In this document: one piece after another, positions 8,816 through 17,897 of the stretch
How the letters are laid out: every line of letters begins with the position of its first letter
How positions within the stretch are numbered: position 1 is the stretch's first letter
Assembly: GCA_910579515.1 (NCBI GenBank)
Contig: CAJTUV010000001.1
Span: forward strand, 124,127-188,126
DNA: 64,000 nt
Source of the DNA: an uncultured Hungatella sp.
GTDB taxonomy: Bacteria > Bacillota > Clostridia > Lachnospirales > Lachnospiraceae
Direction of reading: 5' to 3'
Program-made: the position numbers and the translations under genes
The notes under the pieces: generated by a model
What the model saw: only the letters and a program-made list of their open reading frames with translations
The model's database searches: none
Told to the model about the DNA's origin: nothing

Positions 8816-9640
8816 ATGAGAAAAAGAGAGATAAAGAAAGCCCTGATCCACCTCATACTGATTGCAGGAATTGGGGTTACGATCCTCCCGTTTTTCTGGA
8901 TGATCACGACTGCTTTCAAGACTCAGGGAGAGTCTGTGCAGATGCCGCCTATCTGGTTTCCTTCTGCCTGGCGCCTGGACGCCTTCAAAGAAGTCCTTGC
9001 AAAGCCTAACTTTTTAATGGTATACAAAAATACCATCATAACCACAGTCGTTACGGTTCTTGGGCAGGTAGGACTGTGCGCAATGGCGGGCTATGGATTT
9101 GCCAGAATCCATTTTCCGGGAAGAGATATTTTGTTTGTACTGATTTTAGGGGTTTTAATGATCCCTCCCCAGATATTTTTGATGCCTCAGTATCTGATCA
9201 TTCAGAACATGGGACTTTTAAATACCATTCCAGCCTTATTTCTGCCGAACCTATTCAGCGCATTTGGCACCTTCCTTTTAAGGCAGTCGTTTCTGTCTCT
9301 GCCAAAAGAGCTGGAGGAGGCGGCAATGCTTGACGGGTGCAACCGTTTCCAGATTTTTTTAAGGATTATGCTGCCTCTTACGAAATCCAGCTTGGTAGCT
9401 TTGTCTATAATGGTTATGAAATTTGCATGGAATGATTTGATGTGGCCTTTGATTGTAAATACTTCTGCGAAGAAGATGACTTTGGCGCCTACTCTGGCCT
9501 CTATGATCTCAGAGTATGGCAGTAATTATCCGGTCCAGATGGCCGGAGCGGTGCTTTCGATTCTGCCTATCGTAATCCTGTTTATTATATTCCAGAAACA
9601 GTTTATCGAAGGTGTGGCAAGCACCGGTGTGAAAGGGTAA
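8816..9640 (+). CDS. Sugar ABC transporter permease (MalG/UgpE type)
   Basis: 274 residues from the ATG at 8816, preceded by a GAGGAGGG ribosome site; a frame-compatible ATG at 8795 overlaps the previous gene and lacks a site. Six membrane segments are predicted, with the EAA loop ELEEAAMLDGCNRFQIFLRI. It pairs with the permease just upstream. A hairpin terminator follows at 9684, closing the operon. Confidence 0.93.
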   Translation: MRKREIKKALIHLILIAGIGVTILPFFWMITTAFKTQGESVQMPPIWFPSAWRLDAFKEVLAKPNFLMVYKNTIITTVVTVLGQVGLCAMAGYGFARIHFPGRDILFVLILGVLMIPPQIFLMPQYLIIQNMGLLNTIPALFLPNLFSAFGTFLLRQSFLSLPKELEEAAMLDGCNRFQIFLRIMLPLTKSSLVALSIMVMKFAWNDLMWPLIVNTSAKKMTLAPTLASMISEYGSNYPVQMAGAVLSILPIVILFIIFQKQFIEGVASTGVKG

Positions 9641-9683
9641 AGAAGTCTCGGCTGTGTGCGCCGTTTTCGCTTTGACATTTTTT

Positions 9684-9733
9684 AGGTAAGACAACGTAAC
9701 CTTTTTTGCAGAGGGCGTTATCTTACCTTTATT
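9684..9733 (+). terminator. Terminator of the sugar ABC operon
   Basis: The arms AGGTAAGACAACG (9684-9696) and CGTTATCTTACCT (9716-9728) pair over 13 positions with one mismatch and are followed by TTATT. Position and orientation suit the end of the operon. Confidence 0.65.
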
Positions 9734-9750
9734 GATGTATGATAGGTCTA

Positions 9751-10125
9751 TTATTCTGGTATGCCAATTTCATCTGAATTAAGCGTGTATACAATCTCAT
9801 AACCGCTGCATTCCTTTAAAACGTAATCGACAAATGCTTGTGTGTTTTCTTCGCCTGCAAAAAACTTCTTTCCTGTGGATAAAATATTGGTGATGAGATA
9901 CCCGTCTTCATGGATACTAAGACTGATATTCTCAAAGCGGACTTCGGTATCTCCGCTAATAGGTTTATAATATTTATAGGAAGCCCAGTTTACAATCAGC
10001 GTATCTTTGAGGTTTATATCTTCTATAAATTCTCCTAATGTGTCTGGACGATAAAAATCATTTACAGCAGTATAATTAGGTACTTCTAAAGATATTGTCA
10101 AGGGGAAATGTGAGAAATTAGTCAA
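9751..10125 (-). CDS. Hypothetical protein, possibly a gene remnant
   Basis: The open frame gives 124 residues with no recognised domain. The only usable start is a TTG at 10125 without a convincing ribosome site, and a TGA lies in frame five codons upstream. The composition (acidic, aromatic, many strands predicted) looks protein-like, so this may be the surviving 3' part of a longer gene. It sits between the sugar ABC operon and the sugar-acid island, in the same orientation as the latter but behind a hairpin. Confidence 0.4.
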   Translation of the reverse strand: MTNFSHFPLTISLEVPNYTAVNDFYRPDTLGEFIEDINLKDTLIVNWASYKYYKPISGDTEVRFENISLSIHEDGYLITNILSTGKKFFAGEENTQAFVDYVLKECSGYEIVYTLNSDEIGIPE

Positions 10126-10140
10126 TACTGTATCGGGTCA

Positions 10141-10194
10141 TTAAGCAAAAGCAGAACCAAGGTAATGATTCCCTCTGGTGCTGCTTTTGCTTAA
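10141..10194 (-). terminator. Long inverted repeat, probable terminator of the sugar-acid operon
   Basis: A perfect 14-bp inverted repeat TTAAGCAAAAGCAG/CTGCTTTTGCTTAA extends inward by ACCA/TGGT after one mismatch. It begins directly after the stop codon of the KDG kinase remnant on the minus strand. The U-rich part lies within the stem, so its strength is uncertain. Confidence 0.6.
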
Positions 10195-10196
10195 AA

Positions 10197-10493
10197 TTAT
10201 CTCTTGATATCGTAGTTCATGTTCATCAAATTGCGTATGGACTCTACATCGTCAGTGATGTTTCCGTCACCATGAATCGTATGATTAATTACACTACTGG
10301 CCACCGCAAAATTCACAATGCCCATTGGCTTGTAGTTTTTCATCATGGCATAGATCAAGCCGCTGGCAAAAGCCTCTCGTCCACCTACCCGATCCAGAAT
10401 GTTAAAAGTAAAGCACTTGCTCTCGAAGGTGTGGCCTTGATACCACATATACGCCATAAAACTGTTTTCTCTGCCGCTGTGAGCAAAACGCAC
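10197..10493 (-). pseudogene. kdgK: 2-dehydro-3-deoxygluconate kinase, C-terminal remnant
   Basis: 98 residues that match only the last third of a PfkB-family KDG kinase (normal length about 310-340). The ATP-site region reads DRVGGREAFASGL where active members have GGGD or GAGD, so the catalytic Asp has become Glu and a Gly has become Arg. The rest of the gene is absent: the aldolase gene ends 10 bases upstream. A GTG with an AGAGGA-type site 5 bases ahead means a short product could still be made, but it cannot be a working kinase. In an intact cluster it would phosphorylate KDG to KDPG for the aldolase. Confidence 0.8.
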
Positions 10494-10502
10494 TGTTCCT
10501 CT

Positions 10503-11246
10503 TTAAAGTTTCTGCGCAGTATCCGTGGACTGCTCCACAAACTGTCCCGGTACAGCCGGAGCGCCGGAAGATAAGATAACAGTAGGAGTTTCCTTCACAG
10601 CGGTTCCCAACCGGGCAGCTTCCACAATGCTCCGGGATTTCTGGCACAGCTTGGTGATTTCAGCCCATTTCTGGTTGTCAATCAAATCAGCAGTTACCAT
10701 ATAGGACCCGCCGCAGGCGGCAATTACCGGAGAAGCAATGTAATCCGCCAGATTCTTCAGAGAAACACCCCCGGTAGGCATGACCTTGAACTGGGGAAAG
10801 GGGGCGCTCATGGCTTTGATTTTGGCCAAACCGCCGGACTGTTCGGCAGGGAAAAACTTTAAGACTTCCAGTCCAAACTTCAGAGCAGCGTGGTAGTCCG
10901 TAGGTGTGGTACAACCAGGGTAAATGGGGATATTTTTCTCTTGAGCGTAGGCCACCAGCTCAGAGTCGAAACCAGGGGTGACGATGAACTGCCCTCCGGC
11001 GGCAATCGTGGCGTCAATTTGCTCTTTTACTGTAACGGTGCCCGCACCCACGATCATGTCAGGACACACCTCTTTCATAAGCCGGATCGCTGTGTCCGCA
11101 CCCGTAGCACGAAATGTAACTTCCGCCACCGGCACATCGCCGGCACACAGAGCCTTGGCCAGAGAAGCAGCGTCACGCTCAGGATTGTTGAGCTTAATAA
11201 CGGGGACAATTCCAATCTTGGAAATTGCTTCATTCATTGCGTTCAT
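10503..11246 (-). CDS. eda: KDPG (2-keto-3-deoxy-6-phosphogluconate) aldolase
   Basis: 247 residues. The first 210 match the bacterial KDPG/KHG aldolase fold: AEVTFRATGA carries the general acid-base Glu, VGAGTVT a phosphate-binding Gly-rich turn, and VLKFFPAEQSGG the Schiff-base Lys. The last 35 or so residues are an extra tail beyond the usual length. The enzyme splits KDPG to pyruvate and glyceraldehyde-3-phosphate. The ATG at 11246 has AAGGAG 9 bases upstream, overlapping the end of the dehydratase gene (12-bp gap), so they form an operon. Loss of the kinase downstream makes the source of KDPG unclear. Confidence 0.9.
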   Translation of the reverse strand: MNAMNEAISKIGIVPVIKLNNPERDAASLAKALCAGDVPVAEVTFRATGADTAIRLMKEVCPDMIVGAGTVTVKEQIDATIAAGGQFIVTPGFDSELVAYAQEKNIPIYPGCTTPTDYHAALKFGLEVLKFFPAEQSGGLAKIKAMSAPFPQFKVMPTGGVSLKNLADYIASPVIAACGGSYMVTADLIDNQKWAEITKLCQKSRSIVEAARLGTAVKETPTVILSSGAPAVPGQFVEQSTDTAQKL

Positions 11247-11258
11247 GGTATTTGCTCC

Positions 11259-13010
11259 TTACTTATTTTCGTAATCCAGGTATGCACCCTTCATGGGAGA
11301 CGCAGCTAAATCGGAGAACAGGCGCAGAACGCCCCTCTGATACTTAGCGGGTTTGGGCTGCCAATGCTTTTTCCGTTCAGCTAAGATAGCCTCCATCTCC
11401 TCAGGAGTTTTGCGCTCTCCCTTGACGCCTACAATGGCCAGAATACGCTCCTTCACATCCAACTGGATGAGGTCGCCCGCCTCCACCAAAGCGATGGGAC
11501 CGCCCGCCTGGGCCTCGGGGGAACAGTGTCCAATGACAGGGCCGGTAGACGCGCCGGAGAACCGCCCGTCTGTAATCAGGGCAATGCTCCGCCCCAATTC
11601 CTTATCGGAGGAGATAGCCTCGGAGGTGTAGAACATCTCGGGCATCCCGGAGCCTTTGGGACCTTCGTAGCGAATAAATACTGCATCGCCGGGCTTCACC
11701 TTATGATGGAGCACGGCATCAATGCACTCTTCCTCACTGTCAAAGGGGCAGGCATTAAGGACGGCGGAGAACATCTCCTTGGGACAAGCGGTATGCTTGA
11801 TGACCGCACCCTCGGGAGCCAAATTGCCTTTCAGAACGGCAATAGATCCGTCAGTGCCGATGGCTTGATCGTAGGGCCGGATAATATCCGCTCTGGTAAG
11901 GCTGAGATTGTATTTCCGGTTTGCCTCATCCAGCCACTTCTGACAGCGGTCATAGAAGCCGTTTTGCTTCAGCTCATCCAGATTTTCACCCAAGGCTTTG
12001 CCAGTAACTGTCATGGCATCCAGGTGGAGGATGCTTTTGATCTCCTCCATAATAGCGGGAACGCCTCCGGCATAATAGAAGAACTCGGCGGGCCAGCGTC
12101 CAGCAGGACGGAGGTCTAGCAGATAGTGAGCGCCCCGATGGAGCCGGTCAAAGGTATCTCCAGTAATTTCAATCCCGAATTCATGAGCAACAGCGGGAAT
12201 ATGGAGCAGACAATTGGTGGAGCCAGAGATGGCGGCATGAACAAGAATGGCGTTTTCAAAGCTGTCCATGGTCACGATGTCGGAGGGCTTCATATTGTCC
12301 ATTTGGGCCAGCTTTACCGCCAGCTTACCCGCCCGGCGAGCGTACTCAACCAGGTCAGGGCTGGTAGCGGGGAGCAGGGCACTGCCGGGTAAGGCCAAGC
12401 CCAGGGCCTCCGCCATGATCTGCATGGTGGACGCGGTGCCGATGAAAGAACAGGCCCCGCAGCTGGGACAGGCGTTGCACTTGGCCCAATTCAGCTTTTC
12501 CTCGTCAATCTCGCCCCGTTCAAATTTAGCGGAATACATTCCCAACTGTTCCAATGTGAGCAAATCAGGCCCCGCAGCCATGGTGCCGCCAGTGACCACT
12601 ACCGAGGGGATATTCACCCGGGCCAGCCCCATTAGATTTCCGGGCATTCCTTTGTCGCAGCTGGCCATAAAGACGCCAGCATCAAAAGGCGTGGCATTGG
12701 CTTGAATCTCAATCATATTGGCGATCATCTCGCGGCTCGCCAAGGAGAAATTAATTCCATCCGTACCCTGGCTTTCGCCGTCGCACATATCCGTGCAGAA
12801 GTAGCGGGCGCCGTGACCGCCGGCCTCAGCAACACCCTCCCGGGCGGCTTCCACTAGCTTATCCAAATGCCCGGAGCCGGGGTGACTGTCACCAAAGGTA
12901 CTTTCAATAAAAATTTGAGGCTTGGACAGATCTTCCGGTGTCCAGCCGGTGCCCAGGCGGAGGGGATCAAGCTCAGGGGCAAGTTGACGCATTTTTTGAC
13001 TGGTCAACAT
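11259..13010 (-). CDS. IlvD/Edd family sugar-acid dehydratase
   Basis: 583 residues, full length for the family. The Fe-S ligand cysteines stand in CDKGMPGN and in CNACPSCGACSFIGTA, and the CDMCDGESQGTDGI segment corresponds to the N-terminal active-site region. Family members include dihydroxyacid dehydratase, 6-phosphogluconate dehydratase and aldonate dehydratases. The aldolase, kinase remnant and GntP permease beside it point to an aldonate (gluconate-like) dehydratase making 2-keto-3-deoxy acids, not an amino-acid biosynthetic IlvD. GC content and codon use are higher than in the flanking genes. It is divergent from the permease. Confidence 0.85.
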   Translation of the reverse strand: MLTSQKMRQLAPELDPLRLGTGWTPEDLSKPQIFIESTFGDSHPGSGHLDKLVEAAREGVAEAGGHGARYFCTDMCDGESQGTDGINFSLASREMIANMIEIQANATPFDAGVFMASCDKGMPGNLMGLARVNIPSVVVTGGTMAAGPDLLTLEQLGMYSAKFERGEIDEEKLNWAKCNACPSCGACSFIGTASTMQIMAEALGLALPGSALLPATSPDLVEYARRAGKLAVKLAQMDNMKPSDIVTMDSFENAILVHAAISGSTNCLLHIPAVAHEFGIEITGDTFDRLHRGAHYLLDLRPAGRWPAEFFYYAGGVPAIMEEIKSILHLDAMTVTGKALGENLDELKQNGFYDRCQKWLDEANRKYNLSLTRADIIRPYDQAIGTDGSIAVLKGNLAPEGAVIKHTACPKEMFSAVLNACPFDSEEECIDAVLHHKVKPGDAVFIRYEGPKGSGMPEMFYTSEAISSDKELGRSIALITDGRFSGASTGPVIGHCSPEAQAGGPIALVEAGDLIQLDVKERILAIVGVKGERKTPEEMEAILAERKKHWQPKPAKYQRGVLRLFSDLAASPMKGAYLDYENK

Positions 13011-13274
13011 AGATTACTTCCTTCCTTTCTTTCTTTATTCCTATACAAAAGTTAGTGTAGATTTGTGAAAAGCAGTGGGGCAGGAGAGAGTTATATAGTA
13101 CGCCTTTATTCTAACATGCGACGTCGGATGTTTTAATGTTTAGTTTTATACAATTTACGGGGCATAATGTTGTGTAAAATAATTAAATCTAAAAGATTTT
13201 GCAGCATATTAAATAAAATTAAAAAAACTTTTTGTTTTAAATTACTAATAATTTGCGTAGAATCAATTTGATAT

Positions 13275-13303
13275 TTGACATATGACGTATGATGTGATAA
13301 GGT
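13275..13303 (+). promoter_or_regulatory. Promoter with imperfect palindrome upstream of the GntP permease
   Basis: TTGACA (13275-13280) and TAAGGT (13298-13303) are 17 bp apart. The spacer region contains the palindromic CATATGACGTATG, a plausible operator for the GntR/FCD regulator encoded downstream. The surrounding divergent gap of about 390 bases (13011-13401) is AT-rich and holds no other gene. Confidence 0.5.
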
Positions 13304-13401
13304 GGAACTGTGAAAAGCAAAGCGTGTTGGGCGGGACTAGCAAAAGTATCCACACTGTTTTCTCAATCCAAACAAATATTGACAGAATGGAGGCATCCTT
13401 T

Positions 13402-14796
13402 ATGTTACTGCTAATTTTCTTCATTTCCATTGCAGTCCTGCTGCTATGTATTATCAAGATCAAGCTGAATCCCTTCGTGGCTTTGCTGGTGTGCGCTTAT
13501 GGGACGGGCCTGATGGCTCTGGCTACTTACATAGGCGGAACAGCTCCCAGCGGCTTCGCGTCCATCACTGATATTACTGCCTGCGTTACAAACAATTTCG
13601 GCTCCACACTGGGTTCCATTGGCATTGTCACCGGACTAGGCGTTATGCTTGGTATGTTTATGTACGAATCTGGCGGCATTGACAGCATTGTGGATAAGGT
13701 TCTGAAAGCCGTGGGCCCTAAACGCTCCCAATACGCAGTTTCCGTAGCTGGTTTTATTACCGGCATCCCTGTTTTCGGTGACGTGGTATATATCATGTTT
13801 GCTCCTATGCTCCGGGTACTTTCCCGCAAGACCGGCTATTCTATGGCTGCATACGGCGGCGCACTGGCTATCGCTACCACCTGTACCTTTGCGCTGGTAT
13901 TGCCTACCGCGCCTCCTCTAGCGGTGGCTGGGGCGATGGAGATCAATGTGGGCGTTTTCTTTTTCTATGCTCTGATCTCGGCTTTTATTGGTATGTTCGT
14001 AGGCGGCATTGTTTACGGCGGCTTTGTGAACAGGCAGGATCACAAGAACGGAAAGACCTGGGACTTCTCCGACTTGGATAACGAACTGGCGGAAAATGCT
14101 GCCGCTGCTTCTCAAAAGCCCAAAATGGGCGCTATGGCGGCGATGTCCATTCTGCTGGTCCCCATTGTGTTGATACTCCTGGGATCGTTCTCCGCTTTCC
14201 TGTTGCCAGAGGATAGTACAGTGCTAGAGATTCTCGCTTTCTTGGGGGACAAAAATGTTGCAATGACCATTGGGGTACTCTACGGCGCATTCATCTCCCG
14301 TCCGCATTTGAACCGTTCTATTACGGAGATCATGAATGACGGGGCGGATAAAATTGGTCTTGTCCTGCTTATTACCGGAGCAGGAGGCGCATACGGCGGT
14401 GTTCTGAAAGCCTGCGGCATTGCCAATGTGATTACCGACGGCCTGCAAGGCTTCCATATGCCAATTTTGGTCATGTGCTTTGTGATTGCCCAGGTGCTGC
14501 GGATTGCGACTGGCTCCACTACTGTGGCTCTGACCACCACGGCGGCAATTGTTTCTGCCGCTGCTGCTACATCTGGCGTGTCCCCGATTTTGTGTGCCAT
14601 TGCGGTTTGCGCTGGCGGCATCGGCCTCTCTCTGCCCAATGACTCCGGCTTTTGGGCCGTCTCCCGTTTCTTCCACCTCAATGAGATTGATACAATTCGC
14701 GGATGGACTGTTGGCGGTTTTGTAGCTGGTGTGTCAATTTTGCTGTTTACCTGTGTCCTCAGTCTTTTCCAAGGATTCTTACCTGGACTGATTTGA
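13402..14796 (+). CDS. GntP family gluconate:H+ symporter
   Basis: 464 residues from the ATG at 13402, chosen because GGAGG lies 8-12 bases ahead and the first residues (MLLLIFFISIAVLLL) form the first membrane helix; frame-compatible upstream codons add an unlikely polar leader. About 12 hydrophobic segments and Gly-rich loops (FGSTLGSIGIVTGLGVMLG, GGIGLSLPNDSGFW) match GntP permeases. It would import gluconate or a related aldonate for the dehydratase encoded divergently. A clear terminator follows. Confidence 0.88.
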   Translation: MLLLIFFISIAVLLLCIIKIKLNPFVALLVCAYGTGLMALATYIGGTAPSGFASITDITACVTNNFGSTLGSIGIVTGLGVMLGMFMYESGGIDSIVDKVLKAVGPKRSQYAVSVAGFITGIPVFGDVVYIMFAPMLRVLSRKTGYSMAAYGGALAIATTCTFALVLPTAPPLAVAGAMEINVGVFFFYALISAFIGMFVGGIVYGGFVNRQDHKNGKTWDFSDLDNELAENAAAASQKPKMGAMAAMSILLVPIVLILLGSFSAFLLPEDSTVLEILAFLGDKNVAMTIGVLYGAFISRPHLNRSITEIMNDGADKIGLVLLITGAGGAYGGVLKACGIANVITDGLQGFHMPILVMCFVIAQVLRIATGSTTVALTTTAAIVSAAAATSGVSPILCAIAVCAGGIGLSLPNDSGFWAVSRFFHLNEIDTIRGWTVGGFVAGVSILLFTCVLSLFQGFLPGLI

Positions 14797-14811
14797 TTTG
14801 ACGCAGCCGAG

Positions 14812-14855
14812 AAAGAAGTCCGTCCGTTTGTTTTAATCGGCGGACTTCTTTTCTG
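14812..14855 (+). terminator. Terminator after the GntP gene
   Basis: AAAGAAGTCCG (14812-14822) pairs perfectly with CGGACTTCTTT (14841-14851), an 11-bp stem ending in a short T run. Confidence 0.8.
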
Positions 14856-14924
14856 TACCGCTTGCAATTTAGGATAAATCTCGTTATAATTCTGTCGATA
14901 CCATCTGATTGCAGGAGGACCATC

Positions 14925-15671
14925 GTGAAAGAAAATTACTTTGAAACTATAAAAACAAGGGAATCCTCTCTGCCGGAGCGAACAGCGGAGCAAATATCCA
15001 AACTGATTGTAGAACAGCATCTGACCAGTGAGGACAAACTTCCCAGCGAGTTTGAACTGGCAGAGTTGCTGCACGTTGGGCGGGGTACGATCCGGGAAGG
15101 GGTCAAACTGCTGGTAGCGCGGAATGTGCTGGAAATCAGGCGAGGCAAAGGAACCTATATCGCGCCGAATCCCGGAGAGGTTCCTGACCCACTGGGCTTT
15201 GCTTATTATCCAGATCAATTCCAGCTTGCCCTTGACTTAGCGGAAATTCGAGGCCAGACGGAACCATGGGTCGCCCGCATGGCGGCCGAACACGCGACCG
15301 CAGAGGACATTAAACGATTGCGGGAAAGCTGCTCCATAGTAGAGCAGGACATTTTGAATGAACGGGATCACTCTCAGAATGATGTGCTGTTCCATGTGGC
15401 AATTGCGAAATGTACACAAAATTTGGTGGTTCCGAAGCTGATACCTATTATCACATATGCGGTTACGCTATTTGTTTCACTGACAGAGAGCCGTCTGCGA
15501 ATGGAAACGATTGTGGGGCATCGGGAAATTTTAGAAGCTATCAGTGATGGGGACGGCCAGCGGGCAGAAAAAGCGATGGCACAGCACATTGAATATAACA
15601 GGGCCTTGTTACAGGAGATTATCGGTAAATTGAAACACGATGGCGCTAAAAATCCCAACAACATTTTTTAG
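14925..15671 (+). CDS. GntR family regulator (FadR/FCD subfamily)
   Basis: 248 residues from the GTG at 14925, which has AGGAGG 6 bases upstream; longer frames add residues with no site. The N-terminal winged helix (residues about 15-75: LPSEFELAELLHVGRGTIRE) is GntR type. The C-terminal all-helical FCD domain carries metal and acid-binding positions (REQTEPWVARMAAEHA-like helix, VLFHVAIAKCTQN, VGHREILEAI). Regulators of this class respond to sugar acids and usually repress. It is expected to control the permease and the dehydratase-aldolase operon. Confidence 0.88.
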   Translation: MKENYFETIKTRESSLPERTAEQISKLIVEQHLTSEDKLPSEFELAELLHVGRGTIREGVKLLVARNVLEIRRGKGTYIAPNPGEVPDPLGFAYYPDQFQLALDLAEIRGQTEPWVARMAAEHATAEDIKRLRESCSIVEQDILNERDHSQNDVLFHVAIAKCTQNLVVPKLIPIITYAVTLFVSLTESRLRMETIVGHREILEAISDGDGQRAEKAMAQHIEYNRALLQEIIGKLKHDGAKNPNNIF

Positions 15672-15796
15672 TTATGTGCAGCGACGGGGAGTAGCGGCAA
15701 GCAATGCGCCGGTCTTTTTAAGCCGCCTCCGGCGTCTGTTGTTACCCGCAGGGAGAGGAAAAGTATCATCTCGTCAGCTTTTTCAAACTGAAAGAA

Positions 15797-16085
15797 TTAC
15801 AGCGCATCGATTGTCTGCTCCAACTGTCCCCGGATGGTAGGCGGCTTACCTTCGCTCAGCCATGTGCCGTAGCTGCCCCGGCTGGGCTTCGGCTCCGCAA
15901 TCACCGATAGCCCATTTTCTAGTCACAGCATATCGGAGATTTTACGAATTGCGAACGAGGACCGCCAGAAATTCCGGAATTTCCAGGTGCAGTCTATGGC
16001 AGTCGAGTTGAACACGATATGAGAATGAATGCCCGTGGCAAAGGATTCATAGAGCTTTTGCCATGTTCTAAACGCCAAAACATTT
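15797..16085 (-). pseudogene. Relaxase (MobA/VirD2-type) remnant of a conjugative element
   Basis: Reading the minus strand, one frame shows HSHIVFNSTAIDCTWKFRNF, then SSFAIRKISDML, a TGA stop at 15923-15925, then on in the same frame LENGLSVIAEPKPSRGSYGT and GQLEQTIDAL before TAA at 15797. These match in order the catalytic His region and following segment of relaxases carried by Clostridia conjugative transposons. The internal stop and missing ends show it is dead. The rest of 15672-16296 holds no gene I can support. It marks the border of the sugar-acid island. Confidence 0.7.
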
Positions 16086-16302
16086 CAATGATTTCTAAAA
16101 CTTTTTCAAAAAATTATATCACATTTTTATACTCCATGCAGCCCGTTTCAGGGTCTGGCGGTACTGATTAGGGTAGGGAGTCGTCCGGCATTAGGTTTGA
16201 CAACCTACACTATATGGATTTTTATTTCCTACAGCTGCTTGACTTTATGAAGGATTCATACTACAATGAGAACGATTTTTTAAAAGTATCGGAGGAATGA
16301 TT

Positions 16303-17895
16303 TTGTCAAGCACATCAGAAGAGATAAAGAAACGAAGAACCTTTGCCATCATCTCCCATCCAGATGCAGGCAAGACTACCCTGACGGAGAAATTTCTGTT
16401 GTACGGCGGAGCTATCAACTTAGCGGGAACCGTAAAAGGGCGGAAGGCTACAAAACATGCAGTTTCGGACTGGATGGAGATCGAAAAGGAGAGAGGGATT
16501 TCCGTCACTTCCTCCGCCATGCAGTTTGACTATGACGGATATTGCATCAACATTCTGGACACCCCAGGGCATCAGGATTTCTCGGAGGATACCTACCGTA
16601 CCCTGATGGCAGCGGACAGCGCAGTGATGGTGATTGACGGCTCCAAAGGCGTGGAGGCCCAGACGATTAAATTATTTAAGGTATGTGTGCTGCGGAAAAT
16701 CCCTATCTTTACCTTCATCAACAAAATGGACAGAGAGGCAAAAGACCCCTTTGAGTTGATGGACGATATTGAAAACGTACTGGGTATCCGTACTTGTCCT
16801 ATTAACTGGCCGATTGGATGCGGGAAAAATTTTAAAGGCGTGTATGACAGAAATACAAAGAAGATCACCACCTTCACAGCAGCCATGGGCGGGCAGAAAG
16901 AAGTGGCTTCCCAGACCTTTGATGTCAACGGAACAGAGGTTAATCCGGTCATTGGACAGGACTTTCACACCCAGCTTTTGGAAGAGATCGAGCTTTTAGA
17001 CGGAGCAGCAGACGAGTTTGACATGGAGCGGGTCAGAATAGGAGATTTGTCCCCTGTATTTTTTGGATCAGCTTTGACAAACTTTGGGGTTGAGACCTTT
17101 TTACAACACTTCCTCCAGATGACCACTTCCCCTCTTTCCAGGAAAACCACAACAGGAGTGATTGATCCTTTCAAGGAGTCTTTTTCCGCATTTGTCTTTA
17201 AGATTCAGGCTAATATGAACAAGGCTCACAGAGACCGTATTGCCTTTATGCGGATCGTGTCTGGAAAATTTGAAGCAGGCATGGAGGTAAACCACGTCCA
17301 GGGAGGCAAAAAGCTCCGTCTTTCCCAGCCCCAGCAGCTCATGGCTCAGGACCGGAAAATTGTGGACGAGGCATACGCAGGAGATATCATTGGAGTATTT
17401 GACCCAGGAATTTTTTCCATAGGAGACACGCTGTGTCTGTCTAATGAAAAATTTGAATTTGAAGGTATTCCCACTTTCGCTCCAGAACACTTCGCCAGAG
17501 TGCGTCAGGTAGACACTATGAAGAGAAAACAGTTCATCAAAGGCGTCAACCAGATCGCCCAGGAAGGAGCCATCCAGATTTTCCAGGAATTTAACACCGG
17601 AATGGAGGAAATCATTGTAGGCGTAGTAGGCGAGCTCCAATTTGAAGTCCTTTTATACCGCCTGGAAAACGAATACAACGTAGAAGTAAACCTAGAAAAA
17701 CTCCCCTATGAATACATCCGCTGGGTAGAGAATAAAGATGAGATAGACGTAGCCCACATCCAAGGCACCTCAGACATGAAACGAATCAAAGACCTAAAAG
17801 ACAATCCCCTCCTTTTGTTCATCAACAGCTGGAGCATAGGCATGGTCCAAGACCGCAACCCCCACCTAAGATTGGGAGAATTTGGGCGCAACTAA
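16303..17895 (+). CDS. prfC: Peptide chain release factor 3
   Basis: About 530 residues, the standard RF3 length. The GTPase motifs are all present: SHPDAGKTT (G1), DTPGHQDFSEDTYR (G3) and NKMDREAKD (G4). RF3 is a translational GTPase that removes RF1/RF2 from the ribosome after peptide release. I prefer the TTG at 16303, 7 bases after GGAGG; the ATG at 16297 is only 1-2 bases from that site, too close for efficient initiation. It stands alone, followed by an unusual hairpin repeat. Confidence 0.93.
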   Translation: MSSTSEEIKKRRTFAIISHPDAGKTTLTEKFLLYGGAINLAGTVKGRKATKHAVSDWMEIEKERGISVTSSAMQFDYDGYCINILDTPGHQDFSEDTYRTLMAADSAVMVIDGSKGVEAQTIKLFKVCVLRKIPIFTFINKMDREAKDPFELMDDIENVLGIRTCPINWPIGCGKNFKGVYDRNTKKITTFTAAMGGQKEVASQTFDVNGTEVNPVIGQDFHTQLLEEIELLDGAADEFDMERVRIGDLSPVFFGSALTNFGVETFLQHFLQMTTSPLSRKTTTGVIDPFKESFSAFVFKIQANMNKAHRDRIAFMRIVSGKFEAGMEVNHVQGGKKLRLSQPQQLMAQDRKIVDEAYAGDIIGVFDPGIFSIGDTLCLSNEKFEFEGIPTFAPEHFARVRQVDTMKRKQFIKGVNQIAQEGAIQIFQEFNTGMEEIIVGVVGELQFEVLLYRLENEYNVEVNLEKLPYEYIRWVENKDEIDVAHIQGTSDMKRIKDLKDNPLLLFINSWSIGMVQDRNPHLRLGEFGRN

Positions 17896-17897
17896 GA

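Noticed and set aside
10890..11309. A 139-codon plus-strand frame opposite the aldolase gene
   Set aside because: It is the antisense shadow of a GC-rich real gene, with no ribosome site and no recognisable protein features.
11259..13010. Amino-acid biosynthetic dihydroxyacid dehydratase (IlvD)
   Set aside because: The neighbours are KDPG aldolase, a GntP permease and a GntR regulator, with no ilv genes, so an aldonate dehydratase fits better.
13130..13270. Riboswitch in the AT-rich gap before the GntP permease
   Set aside because: The gap is AT-rich without stable stems; the palindrome in the promoter spacer explains regulation by the GntR protein better.
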